A stretch of 64,000 bases of DNA from Burkholderiaceae bacterium (lineage in GTDB: Bacteria > Pseudomonadota > Gammaproteobacteria > Burkholderiales > Burkholderiaceae). Numbering within the stretch: position 1 is the first letter of the stretch; each line of letters starts with the position of its first letter. Where the stretch lies: NCBI GenBank assembly GCA_947472645.1, contig CANJBQ010000004.1:55626-119625 (forward strand), written 5' to 3'. The translations under genes and the position numbers were made by a program. The notes below the pieces were generated by a model, which was not told the origin of the DNA, made no database searches, and saw nothing but the letters and a program-made list of their open reading frames with translations. Below, piece by piece: positions 46,541 through 55,223 of the stretch.

Positions 46541-46747
46541 TATGAGCAGTATTGCGCAGTTAATCTGAGCAAAATAGAATCCGACATATGTTTCTAAGAA
46601 TGCGCATATCTTCAAAATATTCTTAAAATATCCTTTAATGCCAGGTTTCTTGGAAATATTTCTCACGTACTTGTTGTAATAACTAATGGTATTTACCTAA
46701 TGGATCTGCTTAAGGAGGCTGCTAATTCACTTCATTTAGATATATGA
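46541..46747 (+). pseudogene. Decayed copy of the 3' end of bioD
   Basis: This stretch aligns with the last 200 bases of the intact bioD (42939-43138). In the best block 46637-46696 matches 43028-43087 at 45 of 60 positions without gaps, including AACTAATGGTATTTAC. The readable part gives NILKISFNARFLGNISHV and then TNGIY, against NILKKQFNADFLGHIPHI and TNGIY in BioD, and goes on to a regular BioD-like tail (LLKEAANSLHLDI) and TGA. One base is missing near 46600 relative to bioD and upstream stops occur, so it is non-functional. It ends 3 bases before the stop of the next TPR gene. Confidence 0.8.
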
Positions 46748-46750
46748 ACT

Positions 46751-49234
46751 TCACGAATGAACACGGTTGTCCAAGTGATTCTGGTACATATTCAGATAGA
46801 GTTCCTCTAGGTGGTGAATAAATAGCTGGGAATTAAAAAGTGGTGAAGTAATCAGATTTTGCGCTAATCGATCTTTTATTTGTTGATATTGATCTGAGTT
46901 ATTTGCTAGCGTAATAGCTAGCTTCTCATATTCTTCTTGAGTATTCGTAATCAGGTCAGGCATCTGCAGGGTCGTTAAAAGACTTGCTGCTACTCTCGCC
47001 GGAAAAGATTGTCCAATACATGTCAGTAAAGGCACTCCAGTTTTTAATGCGTCTAAAGCCGTTGTGTGAGCGTTATAGGGTAGGGTATCTAGAAATAAAT
47101 CAGCCATTCGATAGCGGGCTAAGTGATCTGCCATCAAATCGATCCTTTCAGCAAAAATGATCCGTTCAGAAGTAATATTCCTTTTGCCAAACTCTTTTAA
47201 TAGGTTGGCTTGGAAGCTTGCATTATTTTTTGAAATCCACAATACCCCCTGTGGGACTTTTAACAAAATTCGTGACCAACTATCAATCATCGCCGCATTA
47301 AATTTGTAACTATTATTAAAGCAACAAAATATAAATCCTTTTTCTGGCAACCCTAATTCGGCTCTTGTAAAAACTCTATCAGATGGTTGTCTTTGTGAAT
47401 CGTCAGGGATGAAACTATGCGGTAAATACACTACTTTTTCAGAGTAGTACTTTTGGTCGTTTGGTGGGATCACTATTTCATCGGCAATAATGTAGTCCAT
47501 GTAATCCACCCCCAAAGAGCCCGCGTAGCCTAAATAATTGACCTGTATAGGTGCCGCTCGTTGATAGAAAATAGAAGGCTTAGCCCCTAAAGTATGTCCA
47601 CCTAAATCAATCGCAATATCGATTTCTAATTCTCGAGCTATTTGAGCGATTTGAACTTCTGACTGACCAGCCACATCTATTAATTGATCAAACCCTGTGT
47701 TCAACCTAACACGCATCTCGTCTCCTGGTTGCCCCTGAGAGAGAGCGAATCCTATCACCTCAAATTTACTACGGTCATGTTTTTCAAATAATTCAGCCGT
47801 TAATAATGACACCGGGTGATTCTTAAAGTCTGCAGAAAAATATCCAATCCTGATTTTTTTGTGACTATAGTAAGGAATTTTAGTAATCGTTTTATGCTCT
47901 TGCAAGTGATCTTGCGACCATGTTTTTGCCGCCTCTAGCTGCAATTCAGGGTCGTCTATTAATGAGAACAGGGCAAATGGAGTTGCTGCAGGCTCGCCTG
48001 ATAATTGTTTCTGAATAATTTCTTTGACATCAAGATCTAACCCATCCCAATGAGCCACGTGTAATTTAGCATTTGCTATATATCCTGAAATATATTTTAT
48101 GTTTGGCTTTAGCTGTTTCGCCTTTTTAAATAAATCCAAAGATTTTTCCTGTTTGCCAGTGGCAATCAATATGTTTGCCTTGTTAAAAAAAGCTTGTGCA
48201 TTTATTGGATTAATTTGTATAGCTTTGTCAAGATAGATATGAGCATCTTCATAATTTACCAAATGCATATTTAATAAACCCTTGATACCCCATGCATTAT
48301 CATTCATTGTATTTAAATAGAGGGCCTGTTCGACATCTTTTGTAGCTTTGTCGTACTCTTTCAATGTTATGTATAGTAATGCGCGCCTTAATAAAAATTC
48401 AGGATCTTCTGAATTCATATGTATTGCCTGATTCATATTCTCAAAGGCTTGGTCAAACTTTTTAAGTTCGGCTAACGAAGCACCTTTAATGCAATAGGCT
48501 AATGCATAATTCGCATTTATTTGAATGGCTTTATTGCAATTTTGTATAGCTAATTCATAAAATTTCATCTCATTTAATGTAATACCTTTATTCACAATCG
48601 CTTCAAAGAAATCGGGTACTAACTGAATAGCCTGGTCAAAATTGATCAATGCTTCTTCATAGCGGCTCTGTTCATTTAGAACAATGGCTCGATTTGACCA
48701 AGCTTGAGCAAATGAAGGGTTAACTTCTATAACTTTTGAATAGAACTCAAATGCCATTTCGTAATCTTTTAATTCATCATATGTTTTTGCAATATTGAAC
48801 AGTAACTCATATGAATTTTTTCGGAACGTTAGGGCTTTCAACAAATAGTTAAGCGCTGATTTTTTATTGCCAAGAATTGCTTGGGCAACGCCTAAGTCAT
48901 GTAACGCCTCAAAATAATCTCCCGCTTTATTTAATGAAGCTTCTAATAATGGAACTGCCTCCTTAATCAGGTTTTGTTTAATATAACAAGTAGCTAAATA
49001 ATATAACGCTTCCGGAGAGCAGTTCTTATCTTTGCATGCAATAACCAAATAACCATAAGCCACATCATAATTTCCTTCATTGCTATACAAATAGGCGATT
49101 AGCTCATTTGCTTTTGAATTTGCTGGATATTGTTTAATAATTTGCTCAAGATCCACTTTGGCAAGTCTGTGCTGTTTAGCCTTAAAGTATTGTTCAGCGC
49201 GATTGAGAAGCTTCATTAATTGAGCTTGATTCAT
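46751..49234 (-). CDS. TPR-repeat protein with GT41 (SPINDLY/O-GlcNAc transferase) domain
   Basis: 827 residues. The N-terminal half (about 1-400) is a long TPR superhelix of ten or more repeats (for example AWSNRAIVLNEQSRYEEAL). The C-terminal half (about 458-815) is a clear GT41 domain: KKIRIGYFSADFKNHPVSLL, IDIAIDLGGHTLGAKPSIF, APIQVNYLGYAGSLGVDYMDYI, FCCFNNSYKFNAAMIDSW, DLFLDTLPYNAHTTALDALKTGVPLLT. The His in FKNHPVS corresponds to the conserved OGT active-site region. Likely a cytoplasmic protein O-glycosyltransferase. Divergent from the 2OG oxygenase gene. Confidence 0.88.
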   Translation of the reverse strand: MNQAQLMKLLNRAEQYFKAKQHRLAKVDLEQIIKQYPANSKANELIAYLYSNEGNYDVAYGYLVIACKDKNCSPEALYYLATCYIKQNLIKEAVPLLEASLNKAGDYFEALHDLGVAQAILGNKKSALNYLLKALTFRKNSYELLFNIAKTYDELKDYEMAFEFYSKVIEVNPSFAQAWSNRAIVLNEQSRYEEALINFDQAIQLVPDFFEAIVNKGITLNEMKFYELAIQNCNKAIQINANYALAYCIKGASLAELKKFDQAFENMNQAIHMNSEDPEFLLRRALLYITLKEYDKATKDVEQALYLNTMNDNAWGIKGLLNMHLVNYEDAHIYLDKAIQINPINAQAFFNKANILIATGKQEKSLDLFKKAKQLKPNIKYISGYIANAKLHVAHWDGLDLDVKEIIQKQLSGEPAATPFALFSLIDDPELQLEAAKTWSQDHLQEHKTITKIPYYSHKKIRIGYFSADFKNHPVSLLTAELFEKHDRSKFEVIGFALSQGQPGDEMRVRLNTGFDQLIDVAGQSEVQIAQIARELEIDIAIDLGGHTLGAKPSIFYQRAAPIQVNYLGYAGSLGVDYMDYIIADEIVIPPNDQKYYSEKVVYLPHSFIPDDSQRQPSDRVFTRAELGLPEKGFIFCCFNNSYKFNAAMIDSWSRILLKVPQGVLWISKNNASFQANLLKEFGKRNITSERIIFAERIDLMADHLARYRMADLFLDTLPYNAHTTALDALKTGVPLLTCIGQSFPARVAASLLTTLQMPDLITNTQEEYEKLAITLANNSDQYQQIKDRLAQNLITSPLFNSQLFIHHLEELYLNMYQNHLDNRVHS

Positions 49235-49305
49235 ACTTCTTCTTATTTTATGTTGGGTTAAAATGATTTTATCTTATAACCCTCTATATTATCGAGGAGA
49301 AACCT

Positions 49306-49953
49306 TTGGAATACCTCACTTTACAGTTCCAAAATATTGGCTTTCTGAAAGCACAGTTTACCAACGAACAACTTGCCCCACTAAGAAAAGAAATTGATAA
49401 ATTAGCTTTAAATTTTCAACGCGGGGTAAAGTACAACGATCAGCTAGCTGGCAATCTCCAACATGAGTTTTTACTTAAAGAATCCAAAAAGCACACCTAT
49501 AATTTGGTAGCTCCCCTGTTTTTAGAGTTCGATAAACAATTTAATAATTATATTTCTAAAAACCCTCTGCTGCCTGAGAACTCTCCGATCGAATTAAAGG
49601 ATCTTTGGGTTAATTTTCAGAAGAAATATGAGTTCAATCCCATTCATGACCACACTGGGATTATGAGTTTTGTGATTTGGTTGAAAATTCCATACCTGAT
49701 GGAGGAGGAGCTAAAAGCTGCTCCAGGATCCTCCGCAAATCCCAATTTAGCTGGGCACTTTGCATTTCACTTTACGGATGCATTGGGGGATATACGCACC
49801 TACCATATTCCGGCTGATCAAACACAGCTGAAAATACTATTTTGCTTTTCCCTGCGAGGCTCAAACACTCTGTATTTCCGTTTTACTCTTCCGATGATTT
49901 TAGGATTACCGTTTCAGGTAATTTTGTTGTTAAAAGTCACGCCTCTTGATTAG
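49306..49953 (+). pseudogene. 2OG-Fe(II) oxygenase-like gene with a frameshift near its 3' end
   Basis: A TTG start preceded by GAGGAG (spacing 5) opens a 215-codon frame. It resembles small 2-oxoglutarate/Fe(II) oxygenases found in phage and accessory loci: the first iron motif is visible in NPIHDHTGIMSFVIWLKIP, then GHFAFHFTDALG. After KILFCF (about 49848) this frame reads out of register. The next frame, ending with TGA at 49949, gives FPARLKHSVFPFYSSDDFR and then ITVSGNFVV, which supplies the expected distal His and Arg. A 1-base loss in the run TTTTCCC, or a sequence error, explains this. Confidence 0.72.
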
Positions 49954-49982
49954 ACTTTTTTATAACTGAATTATATTTAAAA

Positions 49983-50010
49983 AAAACCACTGTGTTACCA
50001 CAGTGGTTTT
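49983..50010. terminator. Bidirectional rho-independent terminator
   Basis: A 12-bp stem AAAACCACTGTG / CACAGTGGTTTT with loop TTAC, A-run on the left and T-run on the right. It serves the oxygenase gene on the plus strand and the porin on the minus strand. Confidence 0.9.
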
Positions 50011-50058
50011 TTTATACATACAATCTAAATCTTCAGTAGGGGGTGCCCCTACCTTCAA

Positions 50059-51363
50059 TTAGAAAGAGTGCTTGAGACCAATCATTGATGCAAAAATACT
50101 AGCTCCAGTACCGGCCGTGGTACCCGCCATGGTTACTCCACCATAGATTGGGCTCATAAAATATGCGCCCGAATTGGTGGATTGTCCAACACCAGCATAC
50201 AGTTGTGTACGCTTGCTGAAATTGTAACGACCAGTTACACCCCACATAGTGACTGCGTTTGCAGTACCAACAACTGAACCGTTTGTAACAGCTGTAGAAG
50301 TAGCTTGTGTATCTCCAGTGATGGTTGTATAGGCAACATTCATGTCAATAGCTGGGCTTACTTGATAATTCACACCAAACGAGTACATTGTGTTACCAGC
50401 ATTCGCACCGTTTAAACCAATGTTTCCGACTGTTGCATTAGACAAACCAGTTTGTGTCCAGTTACCGATTAAAGTTACAGCTGGCATCGCTTTGTATTTA
50501 GCGCCAATATTTGTAATCGTTAAGCCTAAGGCACCTGTATCATCATAACGTAATGATTGACTAAATGCCGCGTTCAAGTTTCCACCTAAGCCAGTGTAAA
50601 ACAGACCATAACCAGAAGTATTACCAGCGCTTTCTGTTGCAGTTGCTGAGTTAGCCCCTAAGCCTGTTTGTACCTTAGCTGAAAAACCGGCAAAAGTTGG
50701 TGTAGTGAACTGAATACCTGTCATAAATGCATCGGCAGTACCTTGATAGGTATTTACGTTGTTAGCAGTTTGACCCATGGTAGAACAAATACCATTACCA
50801 GTAAAAAAAGTCGATCCAGTTCTACAAACGCCCATTCCCGTGTTAGCCATGTTACCAATTTGTGCGTGACCTTGGTTAGAACCAAAAGAGTTGGATCCAG
50901 ATGTGCTGAAAGATCCAGCAGTTGCCCATTCGATATCATCCATACGACCAAGCTTAATTTCACCTAATGATGCTGAAGAAATAAAGATGTTCGCACCACG
51001 GTTAAATAAGTTTGAAGTACCGACGTTTGTAGGAGCGGTGGTATTTACAGTACCAAGTGCTGTAACTAAAAATGATGTAGTAGGTGGTACGTTTGTGCCT
51101 GAACCTGTTGCACCAGTTGCTAAGTTGATTTCTGATTTGAGGTCAAAGCCCATTTTCATGCCACTACCCAAATCTTCAGAGCCAGTCAAGCCCCAAAGTG
51201 ATGTAGAGTTAGCGGCTGCAGTTAAAGCGTATGATTTTCCAACGCCTGCTGATTGATATGCCTCAGTGGCATCTAAGTTACCGTAAATGCTAACGCTAGA
51301 TTGAGCTTGTGCTGTTGTAGCAAATGCGCTTAATGCAGCGAGTGCGAATAGCGATTTTTTCAT
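50059..51363 (-). CDS. Major Gram-negative porin (Burkholderiales type)
   Basis: 434-residue outer-membrane barrel. It has a signal peptide (KKSLFALAALSAFATTAQA), the mature start QSSVSIYGNLDATEAYQSAG, LWGLTGSEDLGSGMKMGFDLKSEINLATG, ANIFISSASLGEIKLGRMDDIEW (loop 3 region), and terminal IFASMIGLKHSF ending in Phe for BAM recognition. Many Gly, Thr and Asn residues in loops. It is probably abundant, judging from its biased codon choice. Upstream is a long leader with an inverted repeat. Confidence 0.95.
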   Translation of the reverse strand: MKKSLFALAALSAFATTAQAQSSVSIYGNLDATEAYQSAGVGKSYALTAAANSTSLWGLTGSEDLGSGMKMGFDLKSEINLATGATGSGTNVPPTTSFLVTALGTVNTTAPTNVGTSNLFNRGANIFISSASLGEIKLGRMDDIEWATAGSFSTSGSNSFGSNQGHAQIGNMANTGMGVCRTGSTFFTGNGICSTMGQTANNVNTYQGTADAFMTGIQFTTPTFAGFSAKVQTGLGANSATATESAGNTSGYGLFYTGLGGNLNAAFSQSLRYDDTGALGLTITNIGAKYKAMPAVTLIGNWTQTGLSNATVGNIGLNGANAGNTMYSFGVNYQVSPAIDMNVAYTTITGDTQATSTAVTNGSVVGTANAVTMWGVTGRYNFSKRTQLYAGVGQSTNSGAYFMSPIYGGVTMAGTTAGTGASIFASMIGLKHSF

Positions 51364-51438
51364 TCGTAAATCTCCATATAAAAAAAGAAAACTATTAAAG
51401 AAACTTCTTCCCTGACATCAAGGAATAAGGTAATCATC

Positions 51439-51473
51439 CACTAAAGTTGTTCTTATTTCATTAAACTTTAGTG
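51439..51473. repeat. Inverted repeat in the porin upstream region
   Basis: CACTAAAGTT (51439-51448) and AACTTTAGTG (51464-51473) form a 10-bp perfect stem with a 15-base loop, 75 bases ahead of the porin start. No U-run follows on either strand, so not an obvious terminator; it may be a leader hairpin or regulator site. The rest of 51364-51620 has no other clear signal. Confidence 0.5.
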
Positions 51474-51620
51474 TGAAGTGTTGTTTTTTGATGATTTTTC
51501 ACAAACAAAGTGGTTTGCGTTGCTAAAAGACAACAATTTTGAGGCTTTTTTACCACTGTATTAGGTCTTTTAGAGATGCCTCAATGGCTTATAACTCCAT
51601 AAAGAACAAGCCTAATCGGT

Positions 51621-52391
51621 CTAAACTCCTTGTTCAGCTTCGTCATCTTTAGGCTTGGGTTCGTAGAACCTAGCCACGAGCAACCCAAGCTCGAACAAAA
51701 TGCAGAGGGGAACAGCCAATAACAGTTGGGACATGATGTCTGGGGGTGTAGCTATGGCGGCGACAACAAATGCTCCAACAATGATGTAAGGGCGCCATTC
51801 TTTGAGTTTGGCAAGGCTGACAATACCCATTCTGACGAGGACCACAACAACAACAGGTACCTCAAACGTAAAACCAAACGCTAAAAAGGTCGTCATCGCA
51901 AAGCTTAAGTATTTATCGATGTCCGTACTCATATCCGCCCCTAAGGGTGCGTTGTACTGCACCATGAAACCAAATACCGTCGGAAAAACTAAAAAGTAGG
52001 CAAAGGCCATCCCTACTAAAAATAGGGTGTAGGTACTAATAACAAGGGGTAAAACGAGCTTTTTTTCGTGTTGATATAGTCCTGGGGCTACAAAGGCCCA
52101 CACTTGATAAATAACAAATGGCAAGGCCAGCACAAATGCCGCCATAAATGTGACCTTGATGGGGACAAAAAATGATCCTGTTACATCCGTCACAATCATA
52201 TGAGCGCCGGCAGGCAACACTTTTAACATCGGATCAGCCAAAGCATGAAAAATATCCGGCGCCCAATAAACCATGCCTAAAAAAATGATGCAAATAGCAA
52301 GTGACGCCTTAATAATCCGATCACGTAATTCGACTAAATGACTAAAAAAACTTTCTTCTGGGGTGCTACTATCTTGTGGCATCTCGCTCAT
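51621..52391 (-). CDS. tatC: Twin-arginine translocase subunit TatC
   Basis: Six-helix core of the Tat system that binds the twin-arginine signal. The 256-residue protein begins PEESFFSHLVELRDRIIKASLAI, the conserved signal-binding face, and has FMAAFVLALPFVIYQVWAFVAPGLYQHEK and FGFTFEVPVVVVVL. Last gene of tatABC, here 10 bases after tatB. It would export the Rieske protein encoded at 36.6-37.2 kb. Confidence 0.97.
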   Translation of the reverse strand: MSEMPQDSSTPEESFFSHLVELRDRIIKASLAICIIFLGMVYWAPDIFHALADPMLKVLPAGAHMIVTDVTGSFFVPIKVTFMAAFVLALPFVIYQVWAFVAPGLYQHEKKLVLPLVISTYTLFLVGMAFAYFLVFPTVFGFMVQYNAPLGADMSTDIDKYLSFAMTTFLAFGFTFEVPVVVVVLVRMGIVSLAKLKEWRPYIIVGAFVVAAIATPPDIMSQLLLAVPLCILFELGLLVARFYEPKPKDDEAEQGV

Positions 52392-52400
52392 GAAGTTTAC

Positions 52401-52943
52401 TTACCCAAAAAAAGATTTTGCAGAAGATGGTGCACTAGACGCTCTTCTGAAACGTTTGACTCTAGCAGAGCCAGACTGAACTCTGACTTTAATGCCTGTC
52501 GTATGTTTGAACCACATGGGCACAGTCCCTTTTTTATTCCGCCAGGTTTTTCTACCCTGACGTTGACTGGCCTCAAAAGTATCAATATGCGGAGAATATA
52601 TTGAATTTTCAGAACGGATCGATGATGTTTCACTCGTCAAACTTGAGGTTAACTCATTCACATTGGCACTGACCTGCTCCATTTGGGAGGAAATCACTTG
52701 ATCCATCACTTTAAAGTCATTTTTGGCGCTATTAAATGCTGCGGTCGCAGCTTCCTTCATTTTTTTGAGATCTTCTTGCTCCATCTGACGACTCACCTCT
52801 TGCTTGACGTCGGCCATATAGCGCTGCGCTCTTCCAAAAAGGTTGCCCGCCGTCCTTGCGACACGTGGCAAGCGCTCTGGGCCCAATACGACGAGAGCCA
52901 CTACGGAGATTAAAACAATCTTCGAAAGACCAATATCAAACAT
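52401..52943 (-). CDS. tatB: Twin-arginine translocase subunit TatB
   Basis: 180-residue Sec-independent translocase protein: N-terminal MFDIGLSKIVLISVVALVVLGPERLPRVARTAG, in parts, is the TatB membrane helix and hinge, followed by an amphipathic helix and a long basic, poorly conserved tail that ends FRRASSAPSSAKSFFG. The GPERLP motif separates it from TatA. Lies between tatA and tatC. Confidence 0.95.
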   Translation of the reverse strand: MFDIGLSKIVLISVVALVVLGPERLPRVARTAGNLFGRAQRYMADVKQEVSRQMEQEDLKKMKEAATAAFNSAKNDFKVMDQVISSQMEQVSANVNELTSSLTSETSSIRSENSIYSPHIDTFEASQRQGRKTWRNKKGTVPMWFKHTTGIKVRVQSGSARVKRFRRASSAPSSAKSFFG

Positions 52944-52987
52944 ATCGTTGGTGCACTATAGTATTTGTGGTGCTACAAGTGCGATCA

Positions 52988-53239
52988 TTAACGAACTTCT
53001 TTGGAGTTAACATCAACGGTATGTGGATCTTTGGCAGTTTGTTGCTGTGCATCTTGGGCAACTTGTTGCGTTGCTGTTGTGGTTTCTTTTGCCGCATCAC
53101 CCTCAGGTTTCATGCCATCTTTAAAGCCTTTAACGGCAGCGCCCATATCGGTACCAATATTGCGTAATTTTTTAGTCCCAAAAACCAGTAGAACAACGAC
53201 AACTACCAATACCCAATGAATCGGACTCATTCCACCCAT
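52988..53239 (-). CDS. tatA: Twin-arginine translocase subunit TatA
   Basis: 83-residue pore-forming subunit. It starts [20 protein letters not shown] with one membrane helix, then the conserved hinge [24 protein letters not shown] and an acidic/Gln-rich tail. Follows hinT by 36 bases in the same direction. Confidence 0.96.
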   Translation of the reverse strand: MGGMSPIHWVLVVVVVLLVFGTKKLRNIGTDMGAAVKGFKDGMKPEGDAAKETTTATQQVAQDAQQQTAKDPHTVDVNSKEVR

Positions 53240-53275
53240 GATAACTCCCTATGTTAAATTAAATGTACCCTATTT

Positions 53276-53644
53276 TTAGCGTTGCCAAGGCCTCGATCCA
53301 GCCATAACGTGAAAATGAACATGGTAAACCTCTTGACCACCATCCGCACCCGTATTAACTGAAACCCTAAAACCCCCTGACCCACCAGGTCTAGCTCCAA
53401 GCTCTAATGCTAGTTTTGGGGCTAATAGCATCATTTTACCCAGTAATTGCTGATCTACGGTAGTCATATCTGAAAGCATGGGCACATGTTTTTTGGGAAT
53501 CATTAAGAAATGGATCGGTGCCGCAGGATGAATATCATGAAAAGCAAAGACTTCATCGTCTTCATAGACTTTTTTGCTGGGAATTTTTCCTTGAATAATC
53601 TTACAAAACAAGCAATCTGGGTCCTGACTCACCAATTTCTCCAA
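53276..53644 (-). CDS. hinT: HIT-family purine nucleoside phosphoramidase HinT
   Basis: Histidine triad protein of 122 residues that hydrolyses AMP-lysine-type phosphoramidates. DCLFCKIIQGKIPSKKVYEDDEVFAFHDIHPAAPIHFLMIPKKH and the triad HVHFHVMAG near the C-terminus are diagnostic. Its place between hisE and tatA is the standard betaproteobacterial order. Confidence 0.96.
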   Translation of the reverse strand: MEKLVSQDPDCLFCKIIQGKIPSKKVYEDDEVFAFHDIHPAAPIHFLMIPKKHVPMLSDMTTVDQQLLGKMMLLAPKLALELGARPGGSGGFRVSVNTGADGGQEVYHVHFHVMAGSRPWQR

Positions 53645-53652
53645 TAAAAATA

Positions 53653-54042
53653 TTATTTATTCGTGCGTGAAGCTTTTTCAGTTACGCCACTAATCCCCTC
53701 GCGGCGCTCTAACTCACCCAATACATCCTCAGGTCGTAAATTAAACTGCGCCAAGAGAACCATCGTATGAAACCACAAATCAGCAACTTCCCCAATCAAG
53801 GCAGTTGTCATTTCATTCGTTTTCCTTAGGTTTTCCAAGGATTGCCGTAAATCTTTAGCCGCCATAATCGTTTCTGCAGCTTCTTCAGCTACTTTTTTCA
53901 AAATAGCGTCATCACCTTTAGCAAACAATGAGGCTACATAAGAGGGGTTTGATAAACCGCCATCCTTTAACAATTGTTTTCTAGACTCTATCGTATCCGC
54001 TAAATCTTTAAGTATGGTATTCATTTCATCAGGAAGACGCAT
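53653..54042 (-). CDS. hisE: Phosphoribosyl-ATP pyrophosphatase
   Basis: Second step of histidine synthesis: PR-ATP to PR-AMP. The ATG at 54042 has GGAG eight bases upstream and overlaps the hisI end by 14 bases, giving 129 residues; ATGs at 54054 and 54021 are alternatives. The all-alpha MazG-like fold is evident in [18 protein letters not shown] and [34 protein letters not shown], with the metal-binding EE and D residues. Confidence 0.94.
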   Translation of the reverse strand: MRLPDEMNTILKDLADTIESRKQLLKDGGLSNPSYVASLFAKGDDAILKKVAEEAAETIMAAKDLRQSLENLRKTNEMTTALIGEVADLWFHTMVLLAQFNLRPEDVLGELERREGISGVTEKASRTNK

Positions 54043-54427
54043 TATTTTCTCCATGTTGGTTGCCCCAAACACTGACGCCATCTTTTTGCTGCAGTGGCTG
54101 AAAAAAACAGTTCGGAGCGCCCGTATGGCAGGCAATCCCGCCAACTTGTTCAACCATTAAGAGAATCGTATCCCCATCACAATCAAGTCGTACTTCTTTA
54201 ACATTCTGAAAATGCCCAGACTCTTCACCTTTGTGCCAACGCTTACCTCTTGACCTTGACCAATAGACAGCTTGGCCAGAACGCACTGTTTCTTCTATGC
54301 TTTGGGCATTCATCCACGCCATCATCAACACCTCTTTAGTACTAGCGTCTTGAGCGATGGCAGCAACTAGCCCTTGTTCATTGAAGCGAACTTTTCGTAG
54401 CCAATCATTTGCATTTAATGGATCCAT
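54029..54427 (-). CDS. hisI: Phosphoribosyl-AMP cyclohydrolase
   Basis: Third step of histidine synthesis, opening the adenine ring. The 132-residue single-domain protein has [25 protein letters not shown], the metal motif [15 protein letters not shown] and the zinc-binding [10 protein letters not shown]. Separate from hisE, with a short overlap, rather than fused as in enterobacteria. Confidence 0.96.
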   Translation of the reverse strand: MDPLNANDWLRKVRFNEQGLVAAIAQDASTKEVLMMAWMNAQSIEETVRSGQAVYWSRSRGKRWHKGEESGHFQNVKEVRLDCDGDTILLMVEQVGGIACHTGAPNCFFQPLQQKDGVSVWGNQHGENNASS

Positions 54428-54459
54428 TGGAACATTCTATTGCATTCCAATCGGATTCT

Positions 54460-55215
54460 CTAGCGTACGGGAATGCCTAGTCCTGCTAAATAGGCTTTAG
54501 CCTGGCCAACCGTGAACTGACCATAGTGAAAAATACTGGCGGCTAAAACGGCGTCAGCGTGGCCCAATATGATGCCGTCAGCAAGATCTTGAAGACTACC
54601 AACTCCACCAGATGCGATAACCGGAATTGAGACCGAGTCACTGACTTGACGAACTAAATCAAGATCGAAACCATTTTTTGTGCCGTCACGATCCATGCTC
54701 GTCAGCAAAATTTCTCCAGCGCCCCTTTGACAGACTTCTTGGGCCCAAAGTAGGGCATTAATCCCCGTGTTTTTACGACCGCCATGGGTAAAAACTTCCC
54801 ATTGATTGACGCCCGTTTGTTTAGCGTCAATCGCCACCACAATACACTGCGATCCGTACTTGGCGCTCGCCTCGGATACAAGGTCTGGGCGCGCTACAGC
54901 GGAAGAGTTCATGCTGACTTTATCTGCTCCAGCATTAAGCAACCTTCTTACATCAGCCACCTCTCGAACCCCACCGCCCACTGTCAGCGGAATAAATACC
55001 TGTGATGCAACCTGTTCAATAATATGCAAGATCAGATCGCGATCGTCACTCGTTGCCGTAATATCTAAAAAAGTGATCTCATCAGCACCCTGCTCATCAT
55101 ATCGACGAGCAATTTCAATAGGATCCCCCGCATCTTGTAATTCGGTAAAATTAATTCCTTTAACGACCCGACCAGCGGTAACGTCAAGGCAAGGAATAAT
55201 ACGTTTCGACAGCAT
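54460..55215 (-). CDS. hisF: Imidazole glycerol phosphate synthase cyclase subunit HisF
   Basis: TIM barrel that uses ammonia from HisH to make IGP and AICAR. The 251 residues show [19 protein letters not shown] with the catalytic Asp, [50 protein letters not shown] with the second catalytic Asp, and [19 protein letters not shown]. Eight bases after hisA. Confidence 0.97.
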   Translation of the reverse strand: MLSKRIIPCLDVTAGRVVKGINFTELQDAGDPIEIARRYDEQGADEITFLDITATSDDRDLILHIIEQVASQVFIPLTVGGGVREVADVRRLLNAGADKVSMNSSAVARPDLVSEASAKYGSQCIVVAIDAKQTGVNQWEVFTHGGRKNTGINALLWAQEVCQRGAGEILLTSMDRDGTKNGFDLDLVRQVSDSVSIPVIASGGVGSLQDLADGIILGHADAVLAASIFHYGQFTVGQAKAYLAGLGIPVR

Positions 55216-55223
55216 TGAGTGGT

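Noticed and set aside
49843..49853. Programmed ribosomal frameshift in the 2OG oxygenase gene
   Set aside because: TTTTCCC does not fit the X-XXY-YYZ slippery pattern and no following stem-loop or pseudoknot was seen; mutation or sequence error is more likely.
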